Source: Prochlorococcus sp. AG-355-O17
GTDB taxonomy: Bacteria; Cyanobacteriota; Cyanobacteriia; PCC-6307; Cyanobiaceae
Direction of reading: 5' to 3'
Length of the DNA: 64,000 nucleotides
Assembly: GCA_003280655.1 (NCBI GenBank)
Contig: QCEK01000008.1
Span: 1-64,000 of the forward strand
The first letter of the stretch is position 1; the number at the start of each line of letters is the position of its first letter. This document shows positions 1 to 8,268 of the stretch, one piece after another. Both the position numbers and the translations under genes were made by a program. The notes below the pieces were generated by a model. The model was not told where the DNA came from and searched no databases. It saw nothing but the letters and a program-made list of their open reading frames with translations.

Positions 1-228
1 AGCTGTAAGCCAACTTGCTTTTACGTAAGCAGCCTCATCAACTCCTGGGGGTACTCTATTTATTAGTAAATCAAGTAAATAAGATGAATCATAAGTACTA
101 TCTTGTTCTAATAATTTTGTAATACAATTTGTTTGTGCAGCATTTAAAGGTAAAGGAGGTATACCTTTGGCAGCTCTTTCAGCTACATGATCTGCATAAT
201 CTTTTAGCAATGTTTCCAAATTCTTCAT
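1..228 (-). CDS. acnB: Aconitate hydratase B, N-terminal fragment (cut by window edge)
   Basis: The minus-strand frame opens with an ATG at 228 and stays open for 76 codons to the left edge. The visible protein contains DHVAERAAKGIPPLPLNA and LLDLLINRVPPGVDEAAYVKA, which are the characteristic start of the HEAT-like N-terminal domain of the AcnB class of aconitases. AcnB interconverts citrate and isocitrate in the cytoplasmic TCA branch and carries a 4Fe-4S cluster bound by residues outside this window. It is divergent from aroG, with 97 bases between the two starts. The identification rests only on the N-terminus but the motif is very specific. No catalytic residues can be checked here. Confidence 0.9.
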   Translation of the reverse strand, partial: MKNLETLLKDYADHVAERAAKGIPPLPLNAAQTNCITKLLEQDSTYDSSYLLDLLINRVPPGVDEAAYVKASWLTA

Positions 229-272
229 TAGTAAGGTTTAATGCCTAATCTATTGTTATTTTTAATTTTGAA

Positions 273-301
273 AAGGAGAGTATTCATAAATGCTTTTTTA
301 A
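273..301 (+). promoter_or_regulatory. Strong ribosome-binding site with a 3-codon ORF upstream of aroG
   Basis: AAGGAG at 273-278 precedes ATG CTT TTT TAA (290-301), a three-residue reading frame 24 bases before the aroG start at 326. aroG has no such motif next to its own ATG and has an in-frame stop at 320-322, so it cannot be extended to use this site. It may be a leader or chance. Confidence 0.25.
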
Positions 302-325
302 ATATTCAAACTTCTTAATTAATCA

Positions 326-1393
326 ATGACGACATCATCAAATAATTCAGCTTTAGAAAAGACATCAGATTTACATGTTGTTGAAACACGTCCATTAATA
401 CCTCCAAGCAGATTACATAATGATATACCTTTAGATCACGCCTCTGCTAATACAGTATCTAAAACAAGAAGATCGATACAAAATATTTTGCATCATAATG
501 ATCAGAAGCTTTTAGTCATTGTGGGTCCATGTTCAATTCATGATTTAGAGGCGGCAAAGGAATATTCAAAATATATTCAAAATTTCCGAGAAATTTATAA
601 AGATAAATTAGAAATACTCATGAGAGTATATTTTGAAAAACCAAGAACAACTATTGGTTGGAAGGGATTGATAAATGATCCTCATCTAGATGATTCTTAT
701 GATATTAATACTGGTTTAAGAAGGGCAAGAAGTTTGCTTTCATATTTATCAACTCGTGGCATACCTTCTGCTACAGAATTACTAGATCCAATTGTTCCTC
801 AATACATTGCCGATTTAATCAGTTGGACAGCCATAGGTGCGAGGACTACAGAAAGTCAAACTCACAGGGAGATGGCATCAGGAATATCAATGCCTATAGG
901 CTTTAAAAATGGAACGGATGGTTCTTTTACTACTGCTATTAATGCAATGGAGTCAGCTTCAAAATCTCATCATTTCTTAGGTGTAAATGAAAATGGAATG
1001 GCTTCTATAGTGAATACTACAGGCAATCCAGATGGACATATAGTTTTAAGGGGCGGTTCAAAAGGCCCAAATTTCGAAAATGATAATGTTAAAAGAATTT
1101 CAGCTGAATTGAGGCAGTGCAATCTTCCCCATAAAGTGATGATTGATTGTAGTCATGGAAATTCCAATAAAGACTTCCGAAAACAGTCGGAAGTGCTAAA
1201 AAACATAGCTTATCAAATAAGTAATGGTGAAAAAAATATTTTAGGAGTTATGCTTGAAAGTCATTTGAAGGAAGGAAATCAAAAACTTTTAAAAAAGGAA
1301 GATCTCCAGTTTGGCAGAAGCATTACAGATGCATGTATAGATATAGAAACAACAAAAGAATTACTCGCTATTTTATACAATTCACTTAGCTAG
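326..1393 (+). CDS. aroG: 3-deoxy-7-phosphoheptulonate (DAHP) synthase, class I
   Basis: Condenses phosphoenolpyruvate and erythrose 4-phosphate to DAHP, the first step of the shikimate pathway, in the cytoplasm. The 355-residue length is typical of the AroG/F/H type. Visible family motifs are GPCSIHD (about 67-73), the substrate-binding stretch YFEKPRTTIGWKG (102-114), GARTTESQTHRE (171-182), GFKNGTDG (192-199) and CSHGNSNKD (near 275). The ATG at 326 is fixed by an in-frame stop at 320-322. The product feeds chorismate users also present here: pabB/pabC and chorismate lyase. Its 3' end overlaps the convergent phytol-kinase-like gene by 8 bases. Feedback specificity (Phe, Tyr or Trp) cannot be read from the sequence. 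Confidence 0.95.
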   Translation: MTTSSNNSALEKTSDLHVVETRPLIPPSRLHNDIPLDHASANTVSKTRRSIQNILHHNDQKLLVIVGPCSIHDLEAAKEYSKYIQNFREIYKDKLEILMRVYFEKPRTTIGWKGLINDPHLDDSYDINTGLRRARSLLSYLSTRGIPSATELLDPIVPQYIADLISWTAIGARTTESQTHREMASGISMPIGFKNGTDGSFTTAINAMESASKSHHFLGVNENGMASIVNTTGNPDGHIVLRGGSKGPNFENDNVKRISAELRQCNLPHKVMIDCSHGNSNKDFRKQSEVLKNIAYQISNGEKNILGVMLESHLKEGNQKLLKKEDLQFGRSITDACIDIETTKELLAILYNSLS

Positions 1394-2027
1394 TTATAAA
1401 AAAATTAAAAAATAATGCTGAAGAAATTGGAACAATAAAATTATCTATTCCCAAAACACTAAATTGTTCGAGCAAAGTCGCAAAAAAAGCTACTGTAAAA
1501 TAATTTACATTTAAACTATTTTGTTGGGCGTATCCTATTGAGAAAACTACTATCAAACTTGTTAAAAACATTGTCATAGTGCCAAATAAAGATTTTTTTT
1601 GTTTAAAAAAAATCCAACTCTTTGAATTAAAGCTTTTTCCTATTAATCCAGCTAATCCATCACCAAAAGTCATTATGAAAAATCCACTAATTAATGCATA
1701 TGGATCTTTATCCCAGAAAAGATAAATCAAAATAAATAAACTTAGACAATAAAATAATGTTCCATAACTTTTTCTCTCAACATCCTCAATTGTTGGAAAT
1801 AATTTATAGGTGTAATTGATTAAAACCATTAATGAAACAATTCCTGTAAAAATGAGAGCAGAGTTTTGATTAATTTTTAAAAATTGAGCAATTGGTATTA
1901 AAGGTCCTATTCCTATATGTATTATTTTTCTGACGATTTCTCTGCTATTTTCATTATATTTTTTAAAAACTATTGATATTAAAAAAATTGAAAATAAATA
2001 TAATAAAACTATAGTAAATTCTATCAA
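1386..2027 (-). CDS. Phytol/dolichol kinase-like integral membrane protein (CTP-dependent kinase family)
   Basis: A 213-residue, highly hydrophobic protein with about six membrane segments. The segment EIVRKIIHIGIGPLIP near residue 30 and the stretch SGFFIMTFGDGLAGLIGKSF followed by KKSLFGTMTMF (near 114-153) match the layout of the phytol kinase/dolichol kinase/CDP-DG synthase-like family. Cyanobacterial members (VTE5 type) phosphorylate phytol for tocopherol or chlorophyll recycling; that substrate is inferred. The start is TTG at 2027; no ATG occurs in frame until about residue 67. It begins 5 bases after the sigma-factor stop, so the two are probably co-transcribed. A phosphatidate cytidylyltransferase-like role is the main alternative. 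Confidence 0.7.
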   Translation of the reverse strand: MIEFTIVLLYLFSIFLISIVFKKYNENSREIVRKIIHIGIGPLIPIAQFLKINQNSALIFTGIVSLMVLINYTYKLFPTIEDVERKSYGTLFYCLSLFILIYLFWDKDPYALISGFFIMTFGDGLAGLIGKSFNSKSWIFFKQKKSLFGTMTMFLTSLIVVFSIGYAQQNSLNVNYFTVAFFATLLEQFSVLGIDNFIVPISSALFFNFFITS

Positions 2028-2032
2028 TTTGT

Positions 2033-3055
2033 TTAAGCTGCTTTTTGATGAGTTGTCATTACCCTAAGTTTTAATATTGCTTTAGCTTCTAATTGCCTTA
2101 CTCTTTCTCGTGACACATTAATTTGTCTTCCTATTTCTGCGAGTGTTAATGGTTCTTCACCATCTAAACCAAATCTAAGCTTCATTATTTTTTGTTCTCT
2201 TTCGTTTAATTGAGAAAGCCAAGTTCCTAAATGCTCTTTTTGAATAGTTCTATCCATCCCTTCCATAGGCTCTTCACAGTTTGGATCTGGTATGAGTTCA
2301 CCAAGCGTACTTCTATCTTCTTCGCCTCTTGCGTGAGCATCTAGGGAAGCGCAAGGAGCACTTTGCGAAATTAAATCTTCTAAATCTTTTTGATCAATTC
2401 CCATTTCAGTTGCCATTTCCAATCTGGTAGGTTGCCTGCCAAATCTATGTGATAATTCTCTAGAGACTCTTCTCATTTTGGATAGTTTTTCACTTATGTG
2501 AATAGGCAAACGGATTGTTCTTGCACTGTTATCAATAGCCCTTGTCATTCCTTGCCTAATCCACCAGTAAGCATAAGTTGAGAATTTATATCCCATAGCA
2601 GGATCAAATTTATCTACAGCTCTTTCAAGGCCAATAGCTCCTTCCTGCACAAGATCTAATAATTCAAGCCCTTGGTTTTGGTATTTTTTTGCAACGGAGA
2701 CTACAAGCCTTAAATTCGCTGCCATCATTCTATCTCTGGCTCTTTTGCCAATCTTAATTTGATAATGATTTCTTTGCGTTCTATCAGTTTCAGGAATTTG
2801 TAGCAACTTTTTCATGTTCTGAACATGATGAGCTAACTCTATTTCCTCTGCTGGAGTCAAAAGAGGCACTCTTCCAATGCTACTTAAGTAATAGCCAATA
2901 GAATCTGAAGCGAGTCTGCCAGATTTTTTTTGGCTTTGTTTTGCCGTAAGACTGGATTTCGATTTGCGAGACTTGCCCGCAGTGTTTGGTAATCTTGGCT
3001 CATCAAAATTATTATTTGAAGAGCTTTTCGCAGATTCCAGAGGGATCCCCATCAC
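2033..3055 (-). CDS. Group 2 (alternative) sigma-70 family RNA polymerase sigma factor
   Basis: A 340-residue sigma factor with all parts of a group 2 cyanobacterial sigma. After a Ser/Lys-rich N-terminal tail come region 1.2 (DSIGYYLSSIGRVPLLTPAEE, split near 51-71), region 2 with core-binding and -10 contacts (about 108-178, including STYAYWWIRQGMTRAI), region 3 (187-260) and region 4 with the -35 helix-turn-helix (LTLAEIGRQINVSRERVRQLE, near 305-325). It lacks the long region 1.1 and non-conserved insert of the primary RpoD. The start is GTG 3055 or ATG 3052; AGGAGG at 3061-3066 lies 5 or 8 bases upstream, and the spacing favours ATG 3052. Its regulon cannot be inferred. Neighbours are ppk and the phytol-kinase-like gene. 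Confidence 0.93.
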   Translation of the reverse strand: MMGIPLESAKSSSNNNFDEPRLPNTAGKSRKSKSSLTAKQSQKKSGRLASDSIGYYLSSIGRVPLLTPAEEIELAHHVQNMKKLLQIPETDRTQRNHYQIKIGKRARDRMMAANLRLVVSVAKKYQNQGLELLDLVQEGAIGLERAVDKFDPAMGYKFSTYAYWWIRQGMTRAIDNSARTIRLPIHISEKLSKMRRVSRELSHRFGRQPTRLEMATEMGIDQKDLEDLISQSAPCASLDAHARGEEDRSTLGELIPDPNCEEPMEGMDRTIQKEHLGTWLSQLNEREQKIMKLRFGLDGEEPLTLAEIGRQINVSRERVRQLEAKAILKLRVMTTHQKAA

Positions 3056-3260
3056 CCTGGCCTCCTAAATAATGGATTTTTTAAAAAGCTAGCACTGAAA
3101 TCGAAATAAAAACTACTTTTACGTTGAAATTTTAAAGACAAAAATTATTTTTTTAAAGCTTATTTCTTGAAATCCATTGATATGAATCGATTTTATAAAA
3201 ATTAAAAAAAATTTAAAATATTAAGTATTTTTTTAAATGTTGTAAAAATCAATATTAATT
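3056..3260. other. Non-coding gap between sigma-factor gene and ppk
   Basis: At 205 bases this is the longest gene-free stretch in the window. It is very A+T rich, with poly-T and poly-A runs. Apart from the sigma gene's AGGAGG (minus strand, 3061-3066) I see no ORF, RNA or strong hairpin. It probably holds the sigma-gene promoter and 5' leader and the ppk 3' end. Confidence 0.5.
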
Positions 3261-5339
3261 TTATGTTTTTATTAGTTCAATTTGCGAACGATTATCCGAT
3301 GAATCTAATTTAAGTTTCGAATAAGAACCATCTTCCTTCATTATCCAAGAAAAGTAATCATCTTTAATGTAGGTTTGCAAAAGCGAGTATATTTTAGATT
3401 TCAATTCAATATCCTCTATTGGAGTAACAGCTTCTATTCTTCTATCAAGATTTCTTCTCATCCAATCTGCACTCCCAATCAAAACCTCATTATCACCGTT
3501 ATTACAAAACCAAAAAATTCTTGAGTGTTCAAGAAAATGGCCAATAATGCTGATGACTTTAATATTTTCACTTAAATTTTTTCTTTGGGGATATAAGCAA
3601 CAAATACCTCTTATGATAAGACTAATTTTTACACCTGAATCAGAAGCTAAGTAAAGAAGTTTAATTATTTCAGGGTCTACTAAAGAATTCATTTTTGCTA
3701 TTATTTCAGCTTTTTTACCTTCTACTGCATTTTTAATTTCTCTTTTTATGAGAAAAATAAATTTTTCTCTCATCGATGAGGGAGAAACTAATAATTTGTG
3801 ATAACTTTTTTGTTTAGAAAAACCTGATAAGTAATTAAACAATTCAAGTAAATCAGAAGAAATCTCTGGGTCTGTTGAAAGTAGTCCTAAATCTGTATAA
3901 AACCTTGAAGTATTAGAGTTATAATTTCCCGTGCCAATATGAAAATAATTTCTTAATCGTCCTTTTTCTTTTCTCACTACTAAAGCTATTTTTGTATGTG
4001 TTTTAAATCCTATAATTCCATATACAACATGAATTCCAGCTTGTTCAAGTTGTTTTGCCCATTGAATATTATTGTCTTCATCAAATCTTGCTTTTAGTTC
4101 AACAAGAGTCATTACTTCTTTACCATTTTCTGCAGCTCTCATTAACGCTGCGATAATAGGTGAATCCTTTGAAACTCTATATAAAGTTATTTTTATAGCC
4201 ATAACTAGCGGATCATCAGCCGCCTTGTTAATAAATTCTTCAACCGAAGTTCTAAATAAGTCGTATGGATGATGAAGCAGAATATTTTTTTTTCTAAGTA
4301 TCTTAAAAATAGAATTATAGTTTTTGGTTAAAGGTGAATTTAAATCTTTTAATTGCGGGTGAGTTTTCCCAATTAGCAGATTTTCTTTTAAATCATTTCT
4401 ATTAATTTTTGTAAGCTGATTTAAATCGTCAAGGCCTAAAAAACTTTTGCAAAAGTAAATATATTCTTTTTGTATTGAGATACTTTCAATAAGTAATTTT
4501 AGGATATTTTCTGGCATATCCGATGCAACTTCTAATCTAACTACGTCTCCGCCTAATCTTCTCTTTTGCAAACTTTGTTCAACTGCTAGTAACAGATCAT
4601 CAGCTTCAAGTTCTTTTAACTCTAAATCTGCATCCCTTGTCACTCTAAAAAAAGAATAATTTATACATTCCATTCCGTTGAATAGAGAATCTATATTATT
4701 CCCAATTAAATCCTCAACACTTATGAAAAAGTGAGAATTTTCATCACTACTTTGAATAATTTCATTGGGAATTTGTATAAATCTATTTATATTTTTTGTT
4801 GGTATTTTTACTCTGACAAACTGATTTTTAGAATCTTCCCCATCCTTTATTAGAGCTGCCAAATTAAGACTTAAATTACTTATAAATGGGAATGGATGTG
4901 CTGGATCAACAACTAATGGAGTTAATAAAGGGAAAATAGATGAAGTAAAGAAGTTATTGCACCAATTTCTTTGATTTTCACTTAGGTCATTATATTTTTT
5001 TAAATTCACACCTTTTTCTTGCAATTCATCATTTAATTCATTATTTACATAGCTTTCTTGAAGACTGGTTAATTTTTTTACTTCTTTGTTTATTTTTTCT
5101 AATTGCTCTTTTGGTGTAAGTCCATCAATACTTTTTTTTGTAATTCCTGCTTCAACCTGAGCCTTTAATGAGGCTACCCTTACCATAAAAAATTCATCAA
5201 GATTATTACTAAAAATTGAACAAAATTTTACTTTATCTAGGATTTTATACTCCTTTTCCATACCAGTTAGGAGTACTCTTTTATTGAACTCAATCCAACT
5301 TAATTCTCTGTTAATAAAAACATTAGCCATGCTTTTCAT
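3261..5339 (-). CDS. ppk: Polyphosphate kinase 1
   Basis: Reversibly transfers the gamma phosphate of ATP onto inorganic polyphosphate, a phosphate store. The 692-residue length matches the PPK1 family. The order is an N-terminal domain beginning FINRELSWIEFNKRVL, the middle domain, then the two PLD-like catalytic halves. HHPYD (356-360), ARFDEDNNIQWA (417-428) and the autophosphorylated histidine in FKTHTK (about H448) are present, as is the second conserved histidine in HSRIFWF (605). The start ATG 5339 overlaps the MFS stop as TAATG, suggesting translational coupling; ATG 5330 (MANVFINREL) is an alternative. The neighbouring sigma factor reads the same way after a 205-base gap. Confidence 0.96.
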   Translation of the reverse strand: MKSMANVFINRELSWIEFNKRVLLTGMEKEYKILDKVKFCSIFSNNLDEFFMVRVASLKAQVEAGITKKSIDGLTPKEQLEKINKEVKKLTSLQESYVNNELNDELQEKGVNLKKYNDLSENQRNWCNNFFTSSIFPLLTPLVVDPAHPFPFISNLSLNLAALIKDGEDSKNQFVRVKIPTKNINRFIQIPNEIIQSSDENSHFFISVEDLIGNNIDSLFNGMECINYSFFRVTRDADLELKELEADDLLLAVEQSLQKRRLGGDVVRLEVASDMPENILKLLIESISIQKEYIYFCKSFLGLDDLNQLTKINRNDLKENLLIGKTHPQLKDLNSPLTKNYNSIFKILRKKNILLHHPYDLFRTSVEEFINKAADDPLVMAIKITLYRVSKDSPIIAALMRAAENGKEVMTLVELKARFDEDNNIQWAKQLEQAGIHVVYGIIGFKTHTKIALVVRKEKGRLRNYFHIGTGNYNSNTSRFYTDLGLLSTDPEISSDLLELFNYLSGFSKQKSYHKLLVSPSSMREKFIFLIKREIKNAVEGKKAEIIAKMNSLVDPEIIKLLYLASDSGVKISLIIRGICCLYPQRKNLSENIKVISIIGHFLEHSRIFWFCNNGDNEVLIGSADWMRRNLDRRIEAVTPIEDIELKSKIYSLLQTYIKDDYFSWIMKEDGSYSKLKLDSSDNRSQIELIKT

Positions 5340-6622
5340 TAAGATACTTTTGAATTTTGATTGTTAAAAGAATTATTATTTTTACCCTCTGCAATAAGGT
5401 ATATCATGAAAAGTAAGATAACGGAACCAGCTATAAAAGGTGATTTAGGACCAAAACTATCATAAACCCTTCCGGCCATTGCAATTCCTAAAACCCCTCC
5501 AAGACTCTGAAGACCCTGAAGGTTACTTAAAATTGATCCTTGTTTATCAACGTCTAATTTCTTTGATATTAGTGCTCTTAAGGTGGGCGTAATTAATCCT
5601 GCCCCAACTGCTAAAAATGAAACAGCTGAATAAATATTAATTGTCGCATTTTCTTTTGGAGCAGTAATTAAAAGAGCACACGCCACAAGAATAAAGCCAG
5701 ATCCGATAAGTGTTAATCGCATTTCGCCAAATTGCTTTACCAGAGGCCCAATTAATCCTCCCTGAACGATAATCGCAATGATTCCTACTACAACAAGAGT
5801 TCCGCTTGATGCTTTTGTCGTCCAGTTTAAAGATTCTTGGAGGAAAAATATAAGGATATTAGTTAACCCAGTAAAAGCTATAAAGTAAATAAAAAAAGCT
5901 AATGATAATTTTTTAATCTTTTCTTCTTTGAAAACTGTAAATAAAGCTTTTAAAGGGTTTTTTAAAGGAGTTTTTGATTTATTGATTTCACTATTAGGTT
6001 TGGTTTCTGGTAAGTAAAAAAATACAAGGAGAAAATTTATTATTGGAATGATTGAGGCTATCAAAACTGGAATAATAAAATTATTATTTGTATTTCTTGC
6101 AAAAATTACAACAAAAATATTACCTAAGAAAAAACTTAAACCAAAAGCTACACCAATAAGACCAAATGTTTTTGCTCTTTTTGCAGGGCTTGAGATATCT
6201 GCAAGAATTGTTGTTGCAGTAGCTGCAGTCCCCCCACTTAAACCGTCAATTAGTCTCGCTAAAAATAATAAAAATAACGGGATAGTGGCTATTGAATTTG
6301 ACCAATTAAAAAGAACTGTAAAAGATAATATTGATATTCCTATTACTGAACCAGTAATGCAAAAAAGAGTGACAGGTCTTCTTCCATATCTATCACTCAT
6401 AAGTCCTATAAAAGGAGAAGCTGTAAATTGAGCTAATTGGTAAGTGCATGATAATAAACCGTATGTACTTGCTTTAGAGTCAAAAAGTAAAACAAAAGAG
6501 GGTAGAATGGGTAATAGTATACTTTCACTTAAACGATCATTTAGAAGAGTGATAAACGCACTAAGGAGAGTAAATTTTTTATTTGGTTTTAATAAACTTT
6601 TTTTCACAATATTTACCTTCAT
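5339..6622 (-). CDS. Major facilitator superfamily transporter (drug-efflux-like)
   Basis: A 427-residue inner-membrane protein with about 12 hydrophobic segments. GLMSDRYGRRPVTLF (near 79-93) is the loop 2-3 motif A of the MFS, and LARLIDGLSGGTAATATTILADIS (near 121-145, given here as its family signature rather than a single motif) resembles TetA-like and related 12-TM antiporters. The substrate cannot be deduced; a sugar or metabolite exporter is possible. Its stop overlaps the ppk ATG, so the two form one transcription unit, but a link to phosphate handling is only inference. The ATG 6622 is 42 bases from the divergent cobA start, leaving little room for two promoters. Confidence 0.88.
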   Translation of the reverse strand: MKVNIVKKSLLKPNKKFTLLSAFITLLNDRLSESILLPILPSFVLLFDSKASTYGLLSCTYQLAQFTASPFIGLMSDRYGRRPVTLFCITGSVIGISILSFTVLFNWSNSIATIPLFLLFLARLIDGLSGGTAATATTILADISSPAKRAKTFGLIGVAFGLSFFLGNIFVVIFARNTNNNFIIPVLIASIIPIINFLLVFFYLPETKPNSEINKSKTPLKNPLKALFTVFKEEKIKKLSLAFFIYFIAFTGLTNILIFFLQESLNWTTKASSGTLVVVGIIAIIVQGGLIGPLVKQFGEMRLTLIGSGFILVACALLITAPKENATINIYSAVSFLAVGAGLITPTLRALISKKLDVDKQGSILSNLQGLQSLGGVLGIAMAGRVYDSFGPKSPFIAGSVILLFMIYLIAEGKNNNSFNNQNSKVS

Positions 6623-6654
6623 TGCGATTAACTTTTACTACCATACTTGTTAAT

Positions 6655-6667
6655 GGAGATTATTGTG
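6655..6667 (+). promoter_or_regulatory. Ribosome-binding site that fixes a GTG start for cobA
   Basis: GGAG at 6655-6658 is followed by six bases and GTG at 6665-6667. The ATG at 6653 and TTG at 6647, both in frame, have no purine-rich motif upstream. The protein from GTG begins MPGIVYLVGAGPGDPELL, exactly where family conservation begins. Confidence 0.6.
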
Positions 6668-7468
6668 CCCGGCATTGTTTATTTAGTTGGAGCAGGTCCT
6701 GGTGACCCTGAGCTTTTGACTCTTAAAGCTTTACGCCTAATAAAAAATTGCGATGCATTAGTTCATGATGCTTTAATACCGGATGAAATAACAAAAGAGG
6801 CAGGAAAAAGTACAGAAATTTTTCATGTAGGCAAAAGAGCTGGGAAGTGTTCTGTGCCTCAGGCTGAAACTAATGATCTTATTTTGAAATTAGCAAAAGA
6901 AGGCAAAAATGTTGTAAGGCTTAAAGGGGGAGATCCATTCGTTTTTTCTAGAGGAGGTGAAGAGGTATCGATTTTAGAAAAAAATGGAATTTCAGTTGAA
7001 ATCGTTCCTGGTATTACTTCTGGGATAGCTGCCCCTACATATTTTGGTATTCCACTAACCCATAGAGATGCTGCGAGTTCCGTAACTTTTGTTACTGGAC
7101 ATGAGCGGGTAGGTAAGGAAAAAAAGACAGTAAATTGGAGAGATTTAGCTAAATCATCAGATAGCTTAGTAATTTTTATGGGTATAAAAAATATTGAATT
7201 TATTGTGGAAGAATTAATTCTAGGTGGTTTAGACAAGAACACTAAATGCGCTGTTATTCAAGAAGCAACTTTAAAAAATCAAAAATGTTTGATAGAGAAA
7301 TTAGATAATCTTCCAAATAAAATCAAAAATAAAGAATTTTCAGCTCCATCAATTATCATTATTGGAAAAATTGTTGAATTTAAGGTTAATAACAATATAA
7401 CTAAAGTATCTAATGTCTATTTACCAGATATTAATAAAGTTCAACTATATAATAAATCCCAAAAATAA
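6665..7468 (+). CDS. cobA: Uroporphyrinogen-III C-methyltransferase
   Basis: SAM-dependent methylation of uroporphyrinogen III at C2 and C7 to precorrin-2, the branch towards siroheme and cobalamin. The 267-residue length fits the stand-alone SUMT type. Motifs are YLVGAGPGDPELLTLKA at the N-terminus, VVRLKGGDPFVFSRGGEE (near 80-97), VPGITSGIAAPTYFGIPLTHR (a conserved SAM-pocket stretch near 109-129) and the VTFVTGH segment. The start at GTG 6665 is favoured by a GGAG six bases upstream; ATG 6653 would add four residues. It is divergent from the MFS gene and overlaps the convergent pabC by 28 bases. cobH at 60663 acts later in the same pathway. Confidence 0.95.
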   Translation: MPGIVYLVGAGPGDPELLTLKALRLIKNCDALVHDALIPDEITKEAGKSTEIFHVGKRAGKCSVPQAETNDLILKLAKEGKNVVRLKGGDPFVFSRGGEEVSILEKNGISVEIVPGITSGIAAPTYFGIPLTHRDAASSVTFVTGHERVGKEKKTVNWRDLAKSSDSLVIFMGIKNIEFIVEELILGGLDKNTKCAVIQEATLKNQKCLIEKLDNLPNKIKNKEFSAPSIIIIGKIVEFKVNNNITKVSNVYLPDINKVQLYNKSQK

Positions 7469-8268
7469 ATTGGATCGAATTTAGGATTAAGTTTTAAATC
7501 ATTAACTTTATTAATTTGTCTGCAGGATAAGCTATTAATTGCAACTATTATGTCATCATTTTGAAATTCTGGAGGAATTAATTCTTCTTTTACAATTTTC
7601 AATTTTAAAGCTTTAGAAATCATAATCCCCTCTAAACAGCCGCTCTCTTTTCGAGGAGTTATCCATTGATTATTTCTTTTAATTAGAAGATTAAATGTAC
7701 TTCCACAACAAAGTTCACCTGAAGTATTCAAAAGGATAGAATCATCAAATGATTTTTCATTTGCTTCTGTCAAAACTTGAATTGCCTGATTATATGAAAA
7801 TGTTTTGCATTTACTTATAAGACTGAATTCATTTATTTTTTCTGTTTGACTAATGCAAACGCTTATTGGATTAAAATTTGGTTTGATTCTATAGAACTCC
7901 AGCCATACATTATCCAAATCTTTTGTCTCTGAAGTGCTATCAATTGTTAGTGTTCGACCTTCATTAGTTCCTCGACTATAGTTTATTCTTACTGAAGCAA
8001 ATTGATCATTTTTAAGCGATAACTTTTTAATTCCATCGTGAATAAGTTGTCTCAAAGTAAATTTATTTATTTTCAGATTAATATTTAAAATCTTGCCACT
8101 TTTTTCTAATCTTTTCAGATGTTCATCAAAAAGAATAGGTTTGTTTTCTTTTATTAAAATGGTTTCAAATATACCATCAGCAAATTTTAATCCTCTATTA
8201 TTAGCAGCAATAAATATTCTATCAATATCCAACCATTGATCCTTGTGCCAGCCTAATGTTTCAATCAT
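7441..8268 (-). CDS. pabC: Class IV aminotransferase, probable aminodeoxychorismate lyase
   Basis: A fold-type IV PLP enzyme of 275 residues. RGLKFADGIFETILIKENKPILFDEHLKRL (a family block near residues 23-53) and SGELCCGSTFNLLIKRN with TPRKESGCLEGIMI (about 180-215) match the aminodeoxychorismate lyase/branched-chain aminotransferase family. The lysine that should bind PLP lies in the central region near SKCKTFSYNQA. It overlaps pabB by four bases, which argues for the PabC role: converting 4-amino-4-deoxychorismate to p-aminobenzoate for folate. A D-amino acid or branched-chain aminotransferase is less likely in this context. The 3' end overlaps cobA on the other strand. Confidence 0.82.
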   Translation of the reverse strand: MIETLGWHKDQWLDIDRIFIAANNRGLKFADGIFETILIKENKPILFDEHLKRLEKSGKILNINLKINKFTLRQLIHDGIKKLSLKNDQFASVRINYSRGTNEGRTLTIDSTSETKDLDNVWLEFYRIKPNFNPISVCISQTEKINEFSLISKCKTFSYNQAIQVLTEANEKSFDDSILLNTSGELCCGSTFNLLIKRNNQWITPRKESGCLEGIMISKALKLKIVKEELIPPEFQNDDIIVAINSLSCRQINKVNDLKLNPKFDPIYFWDLLYS

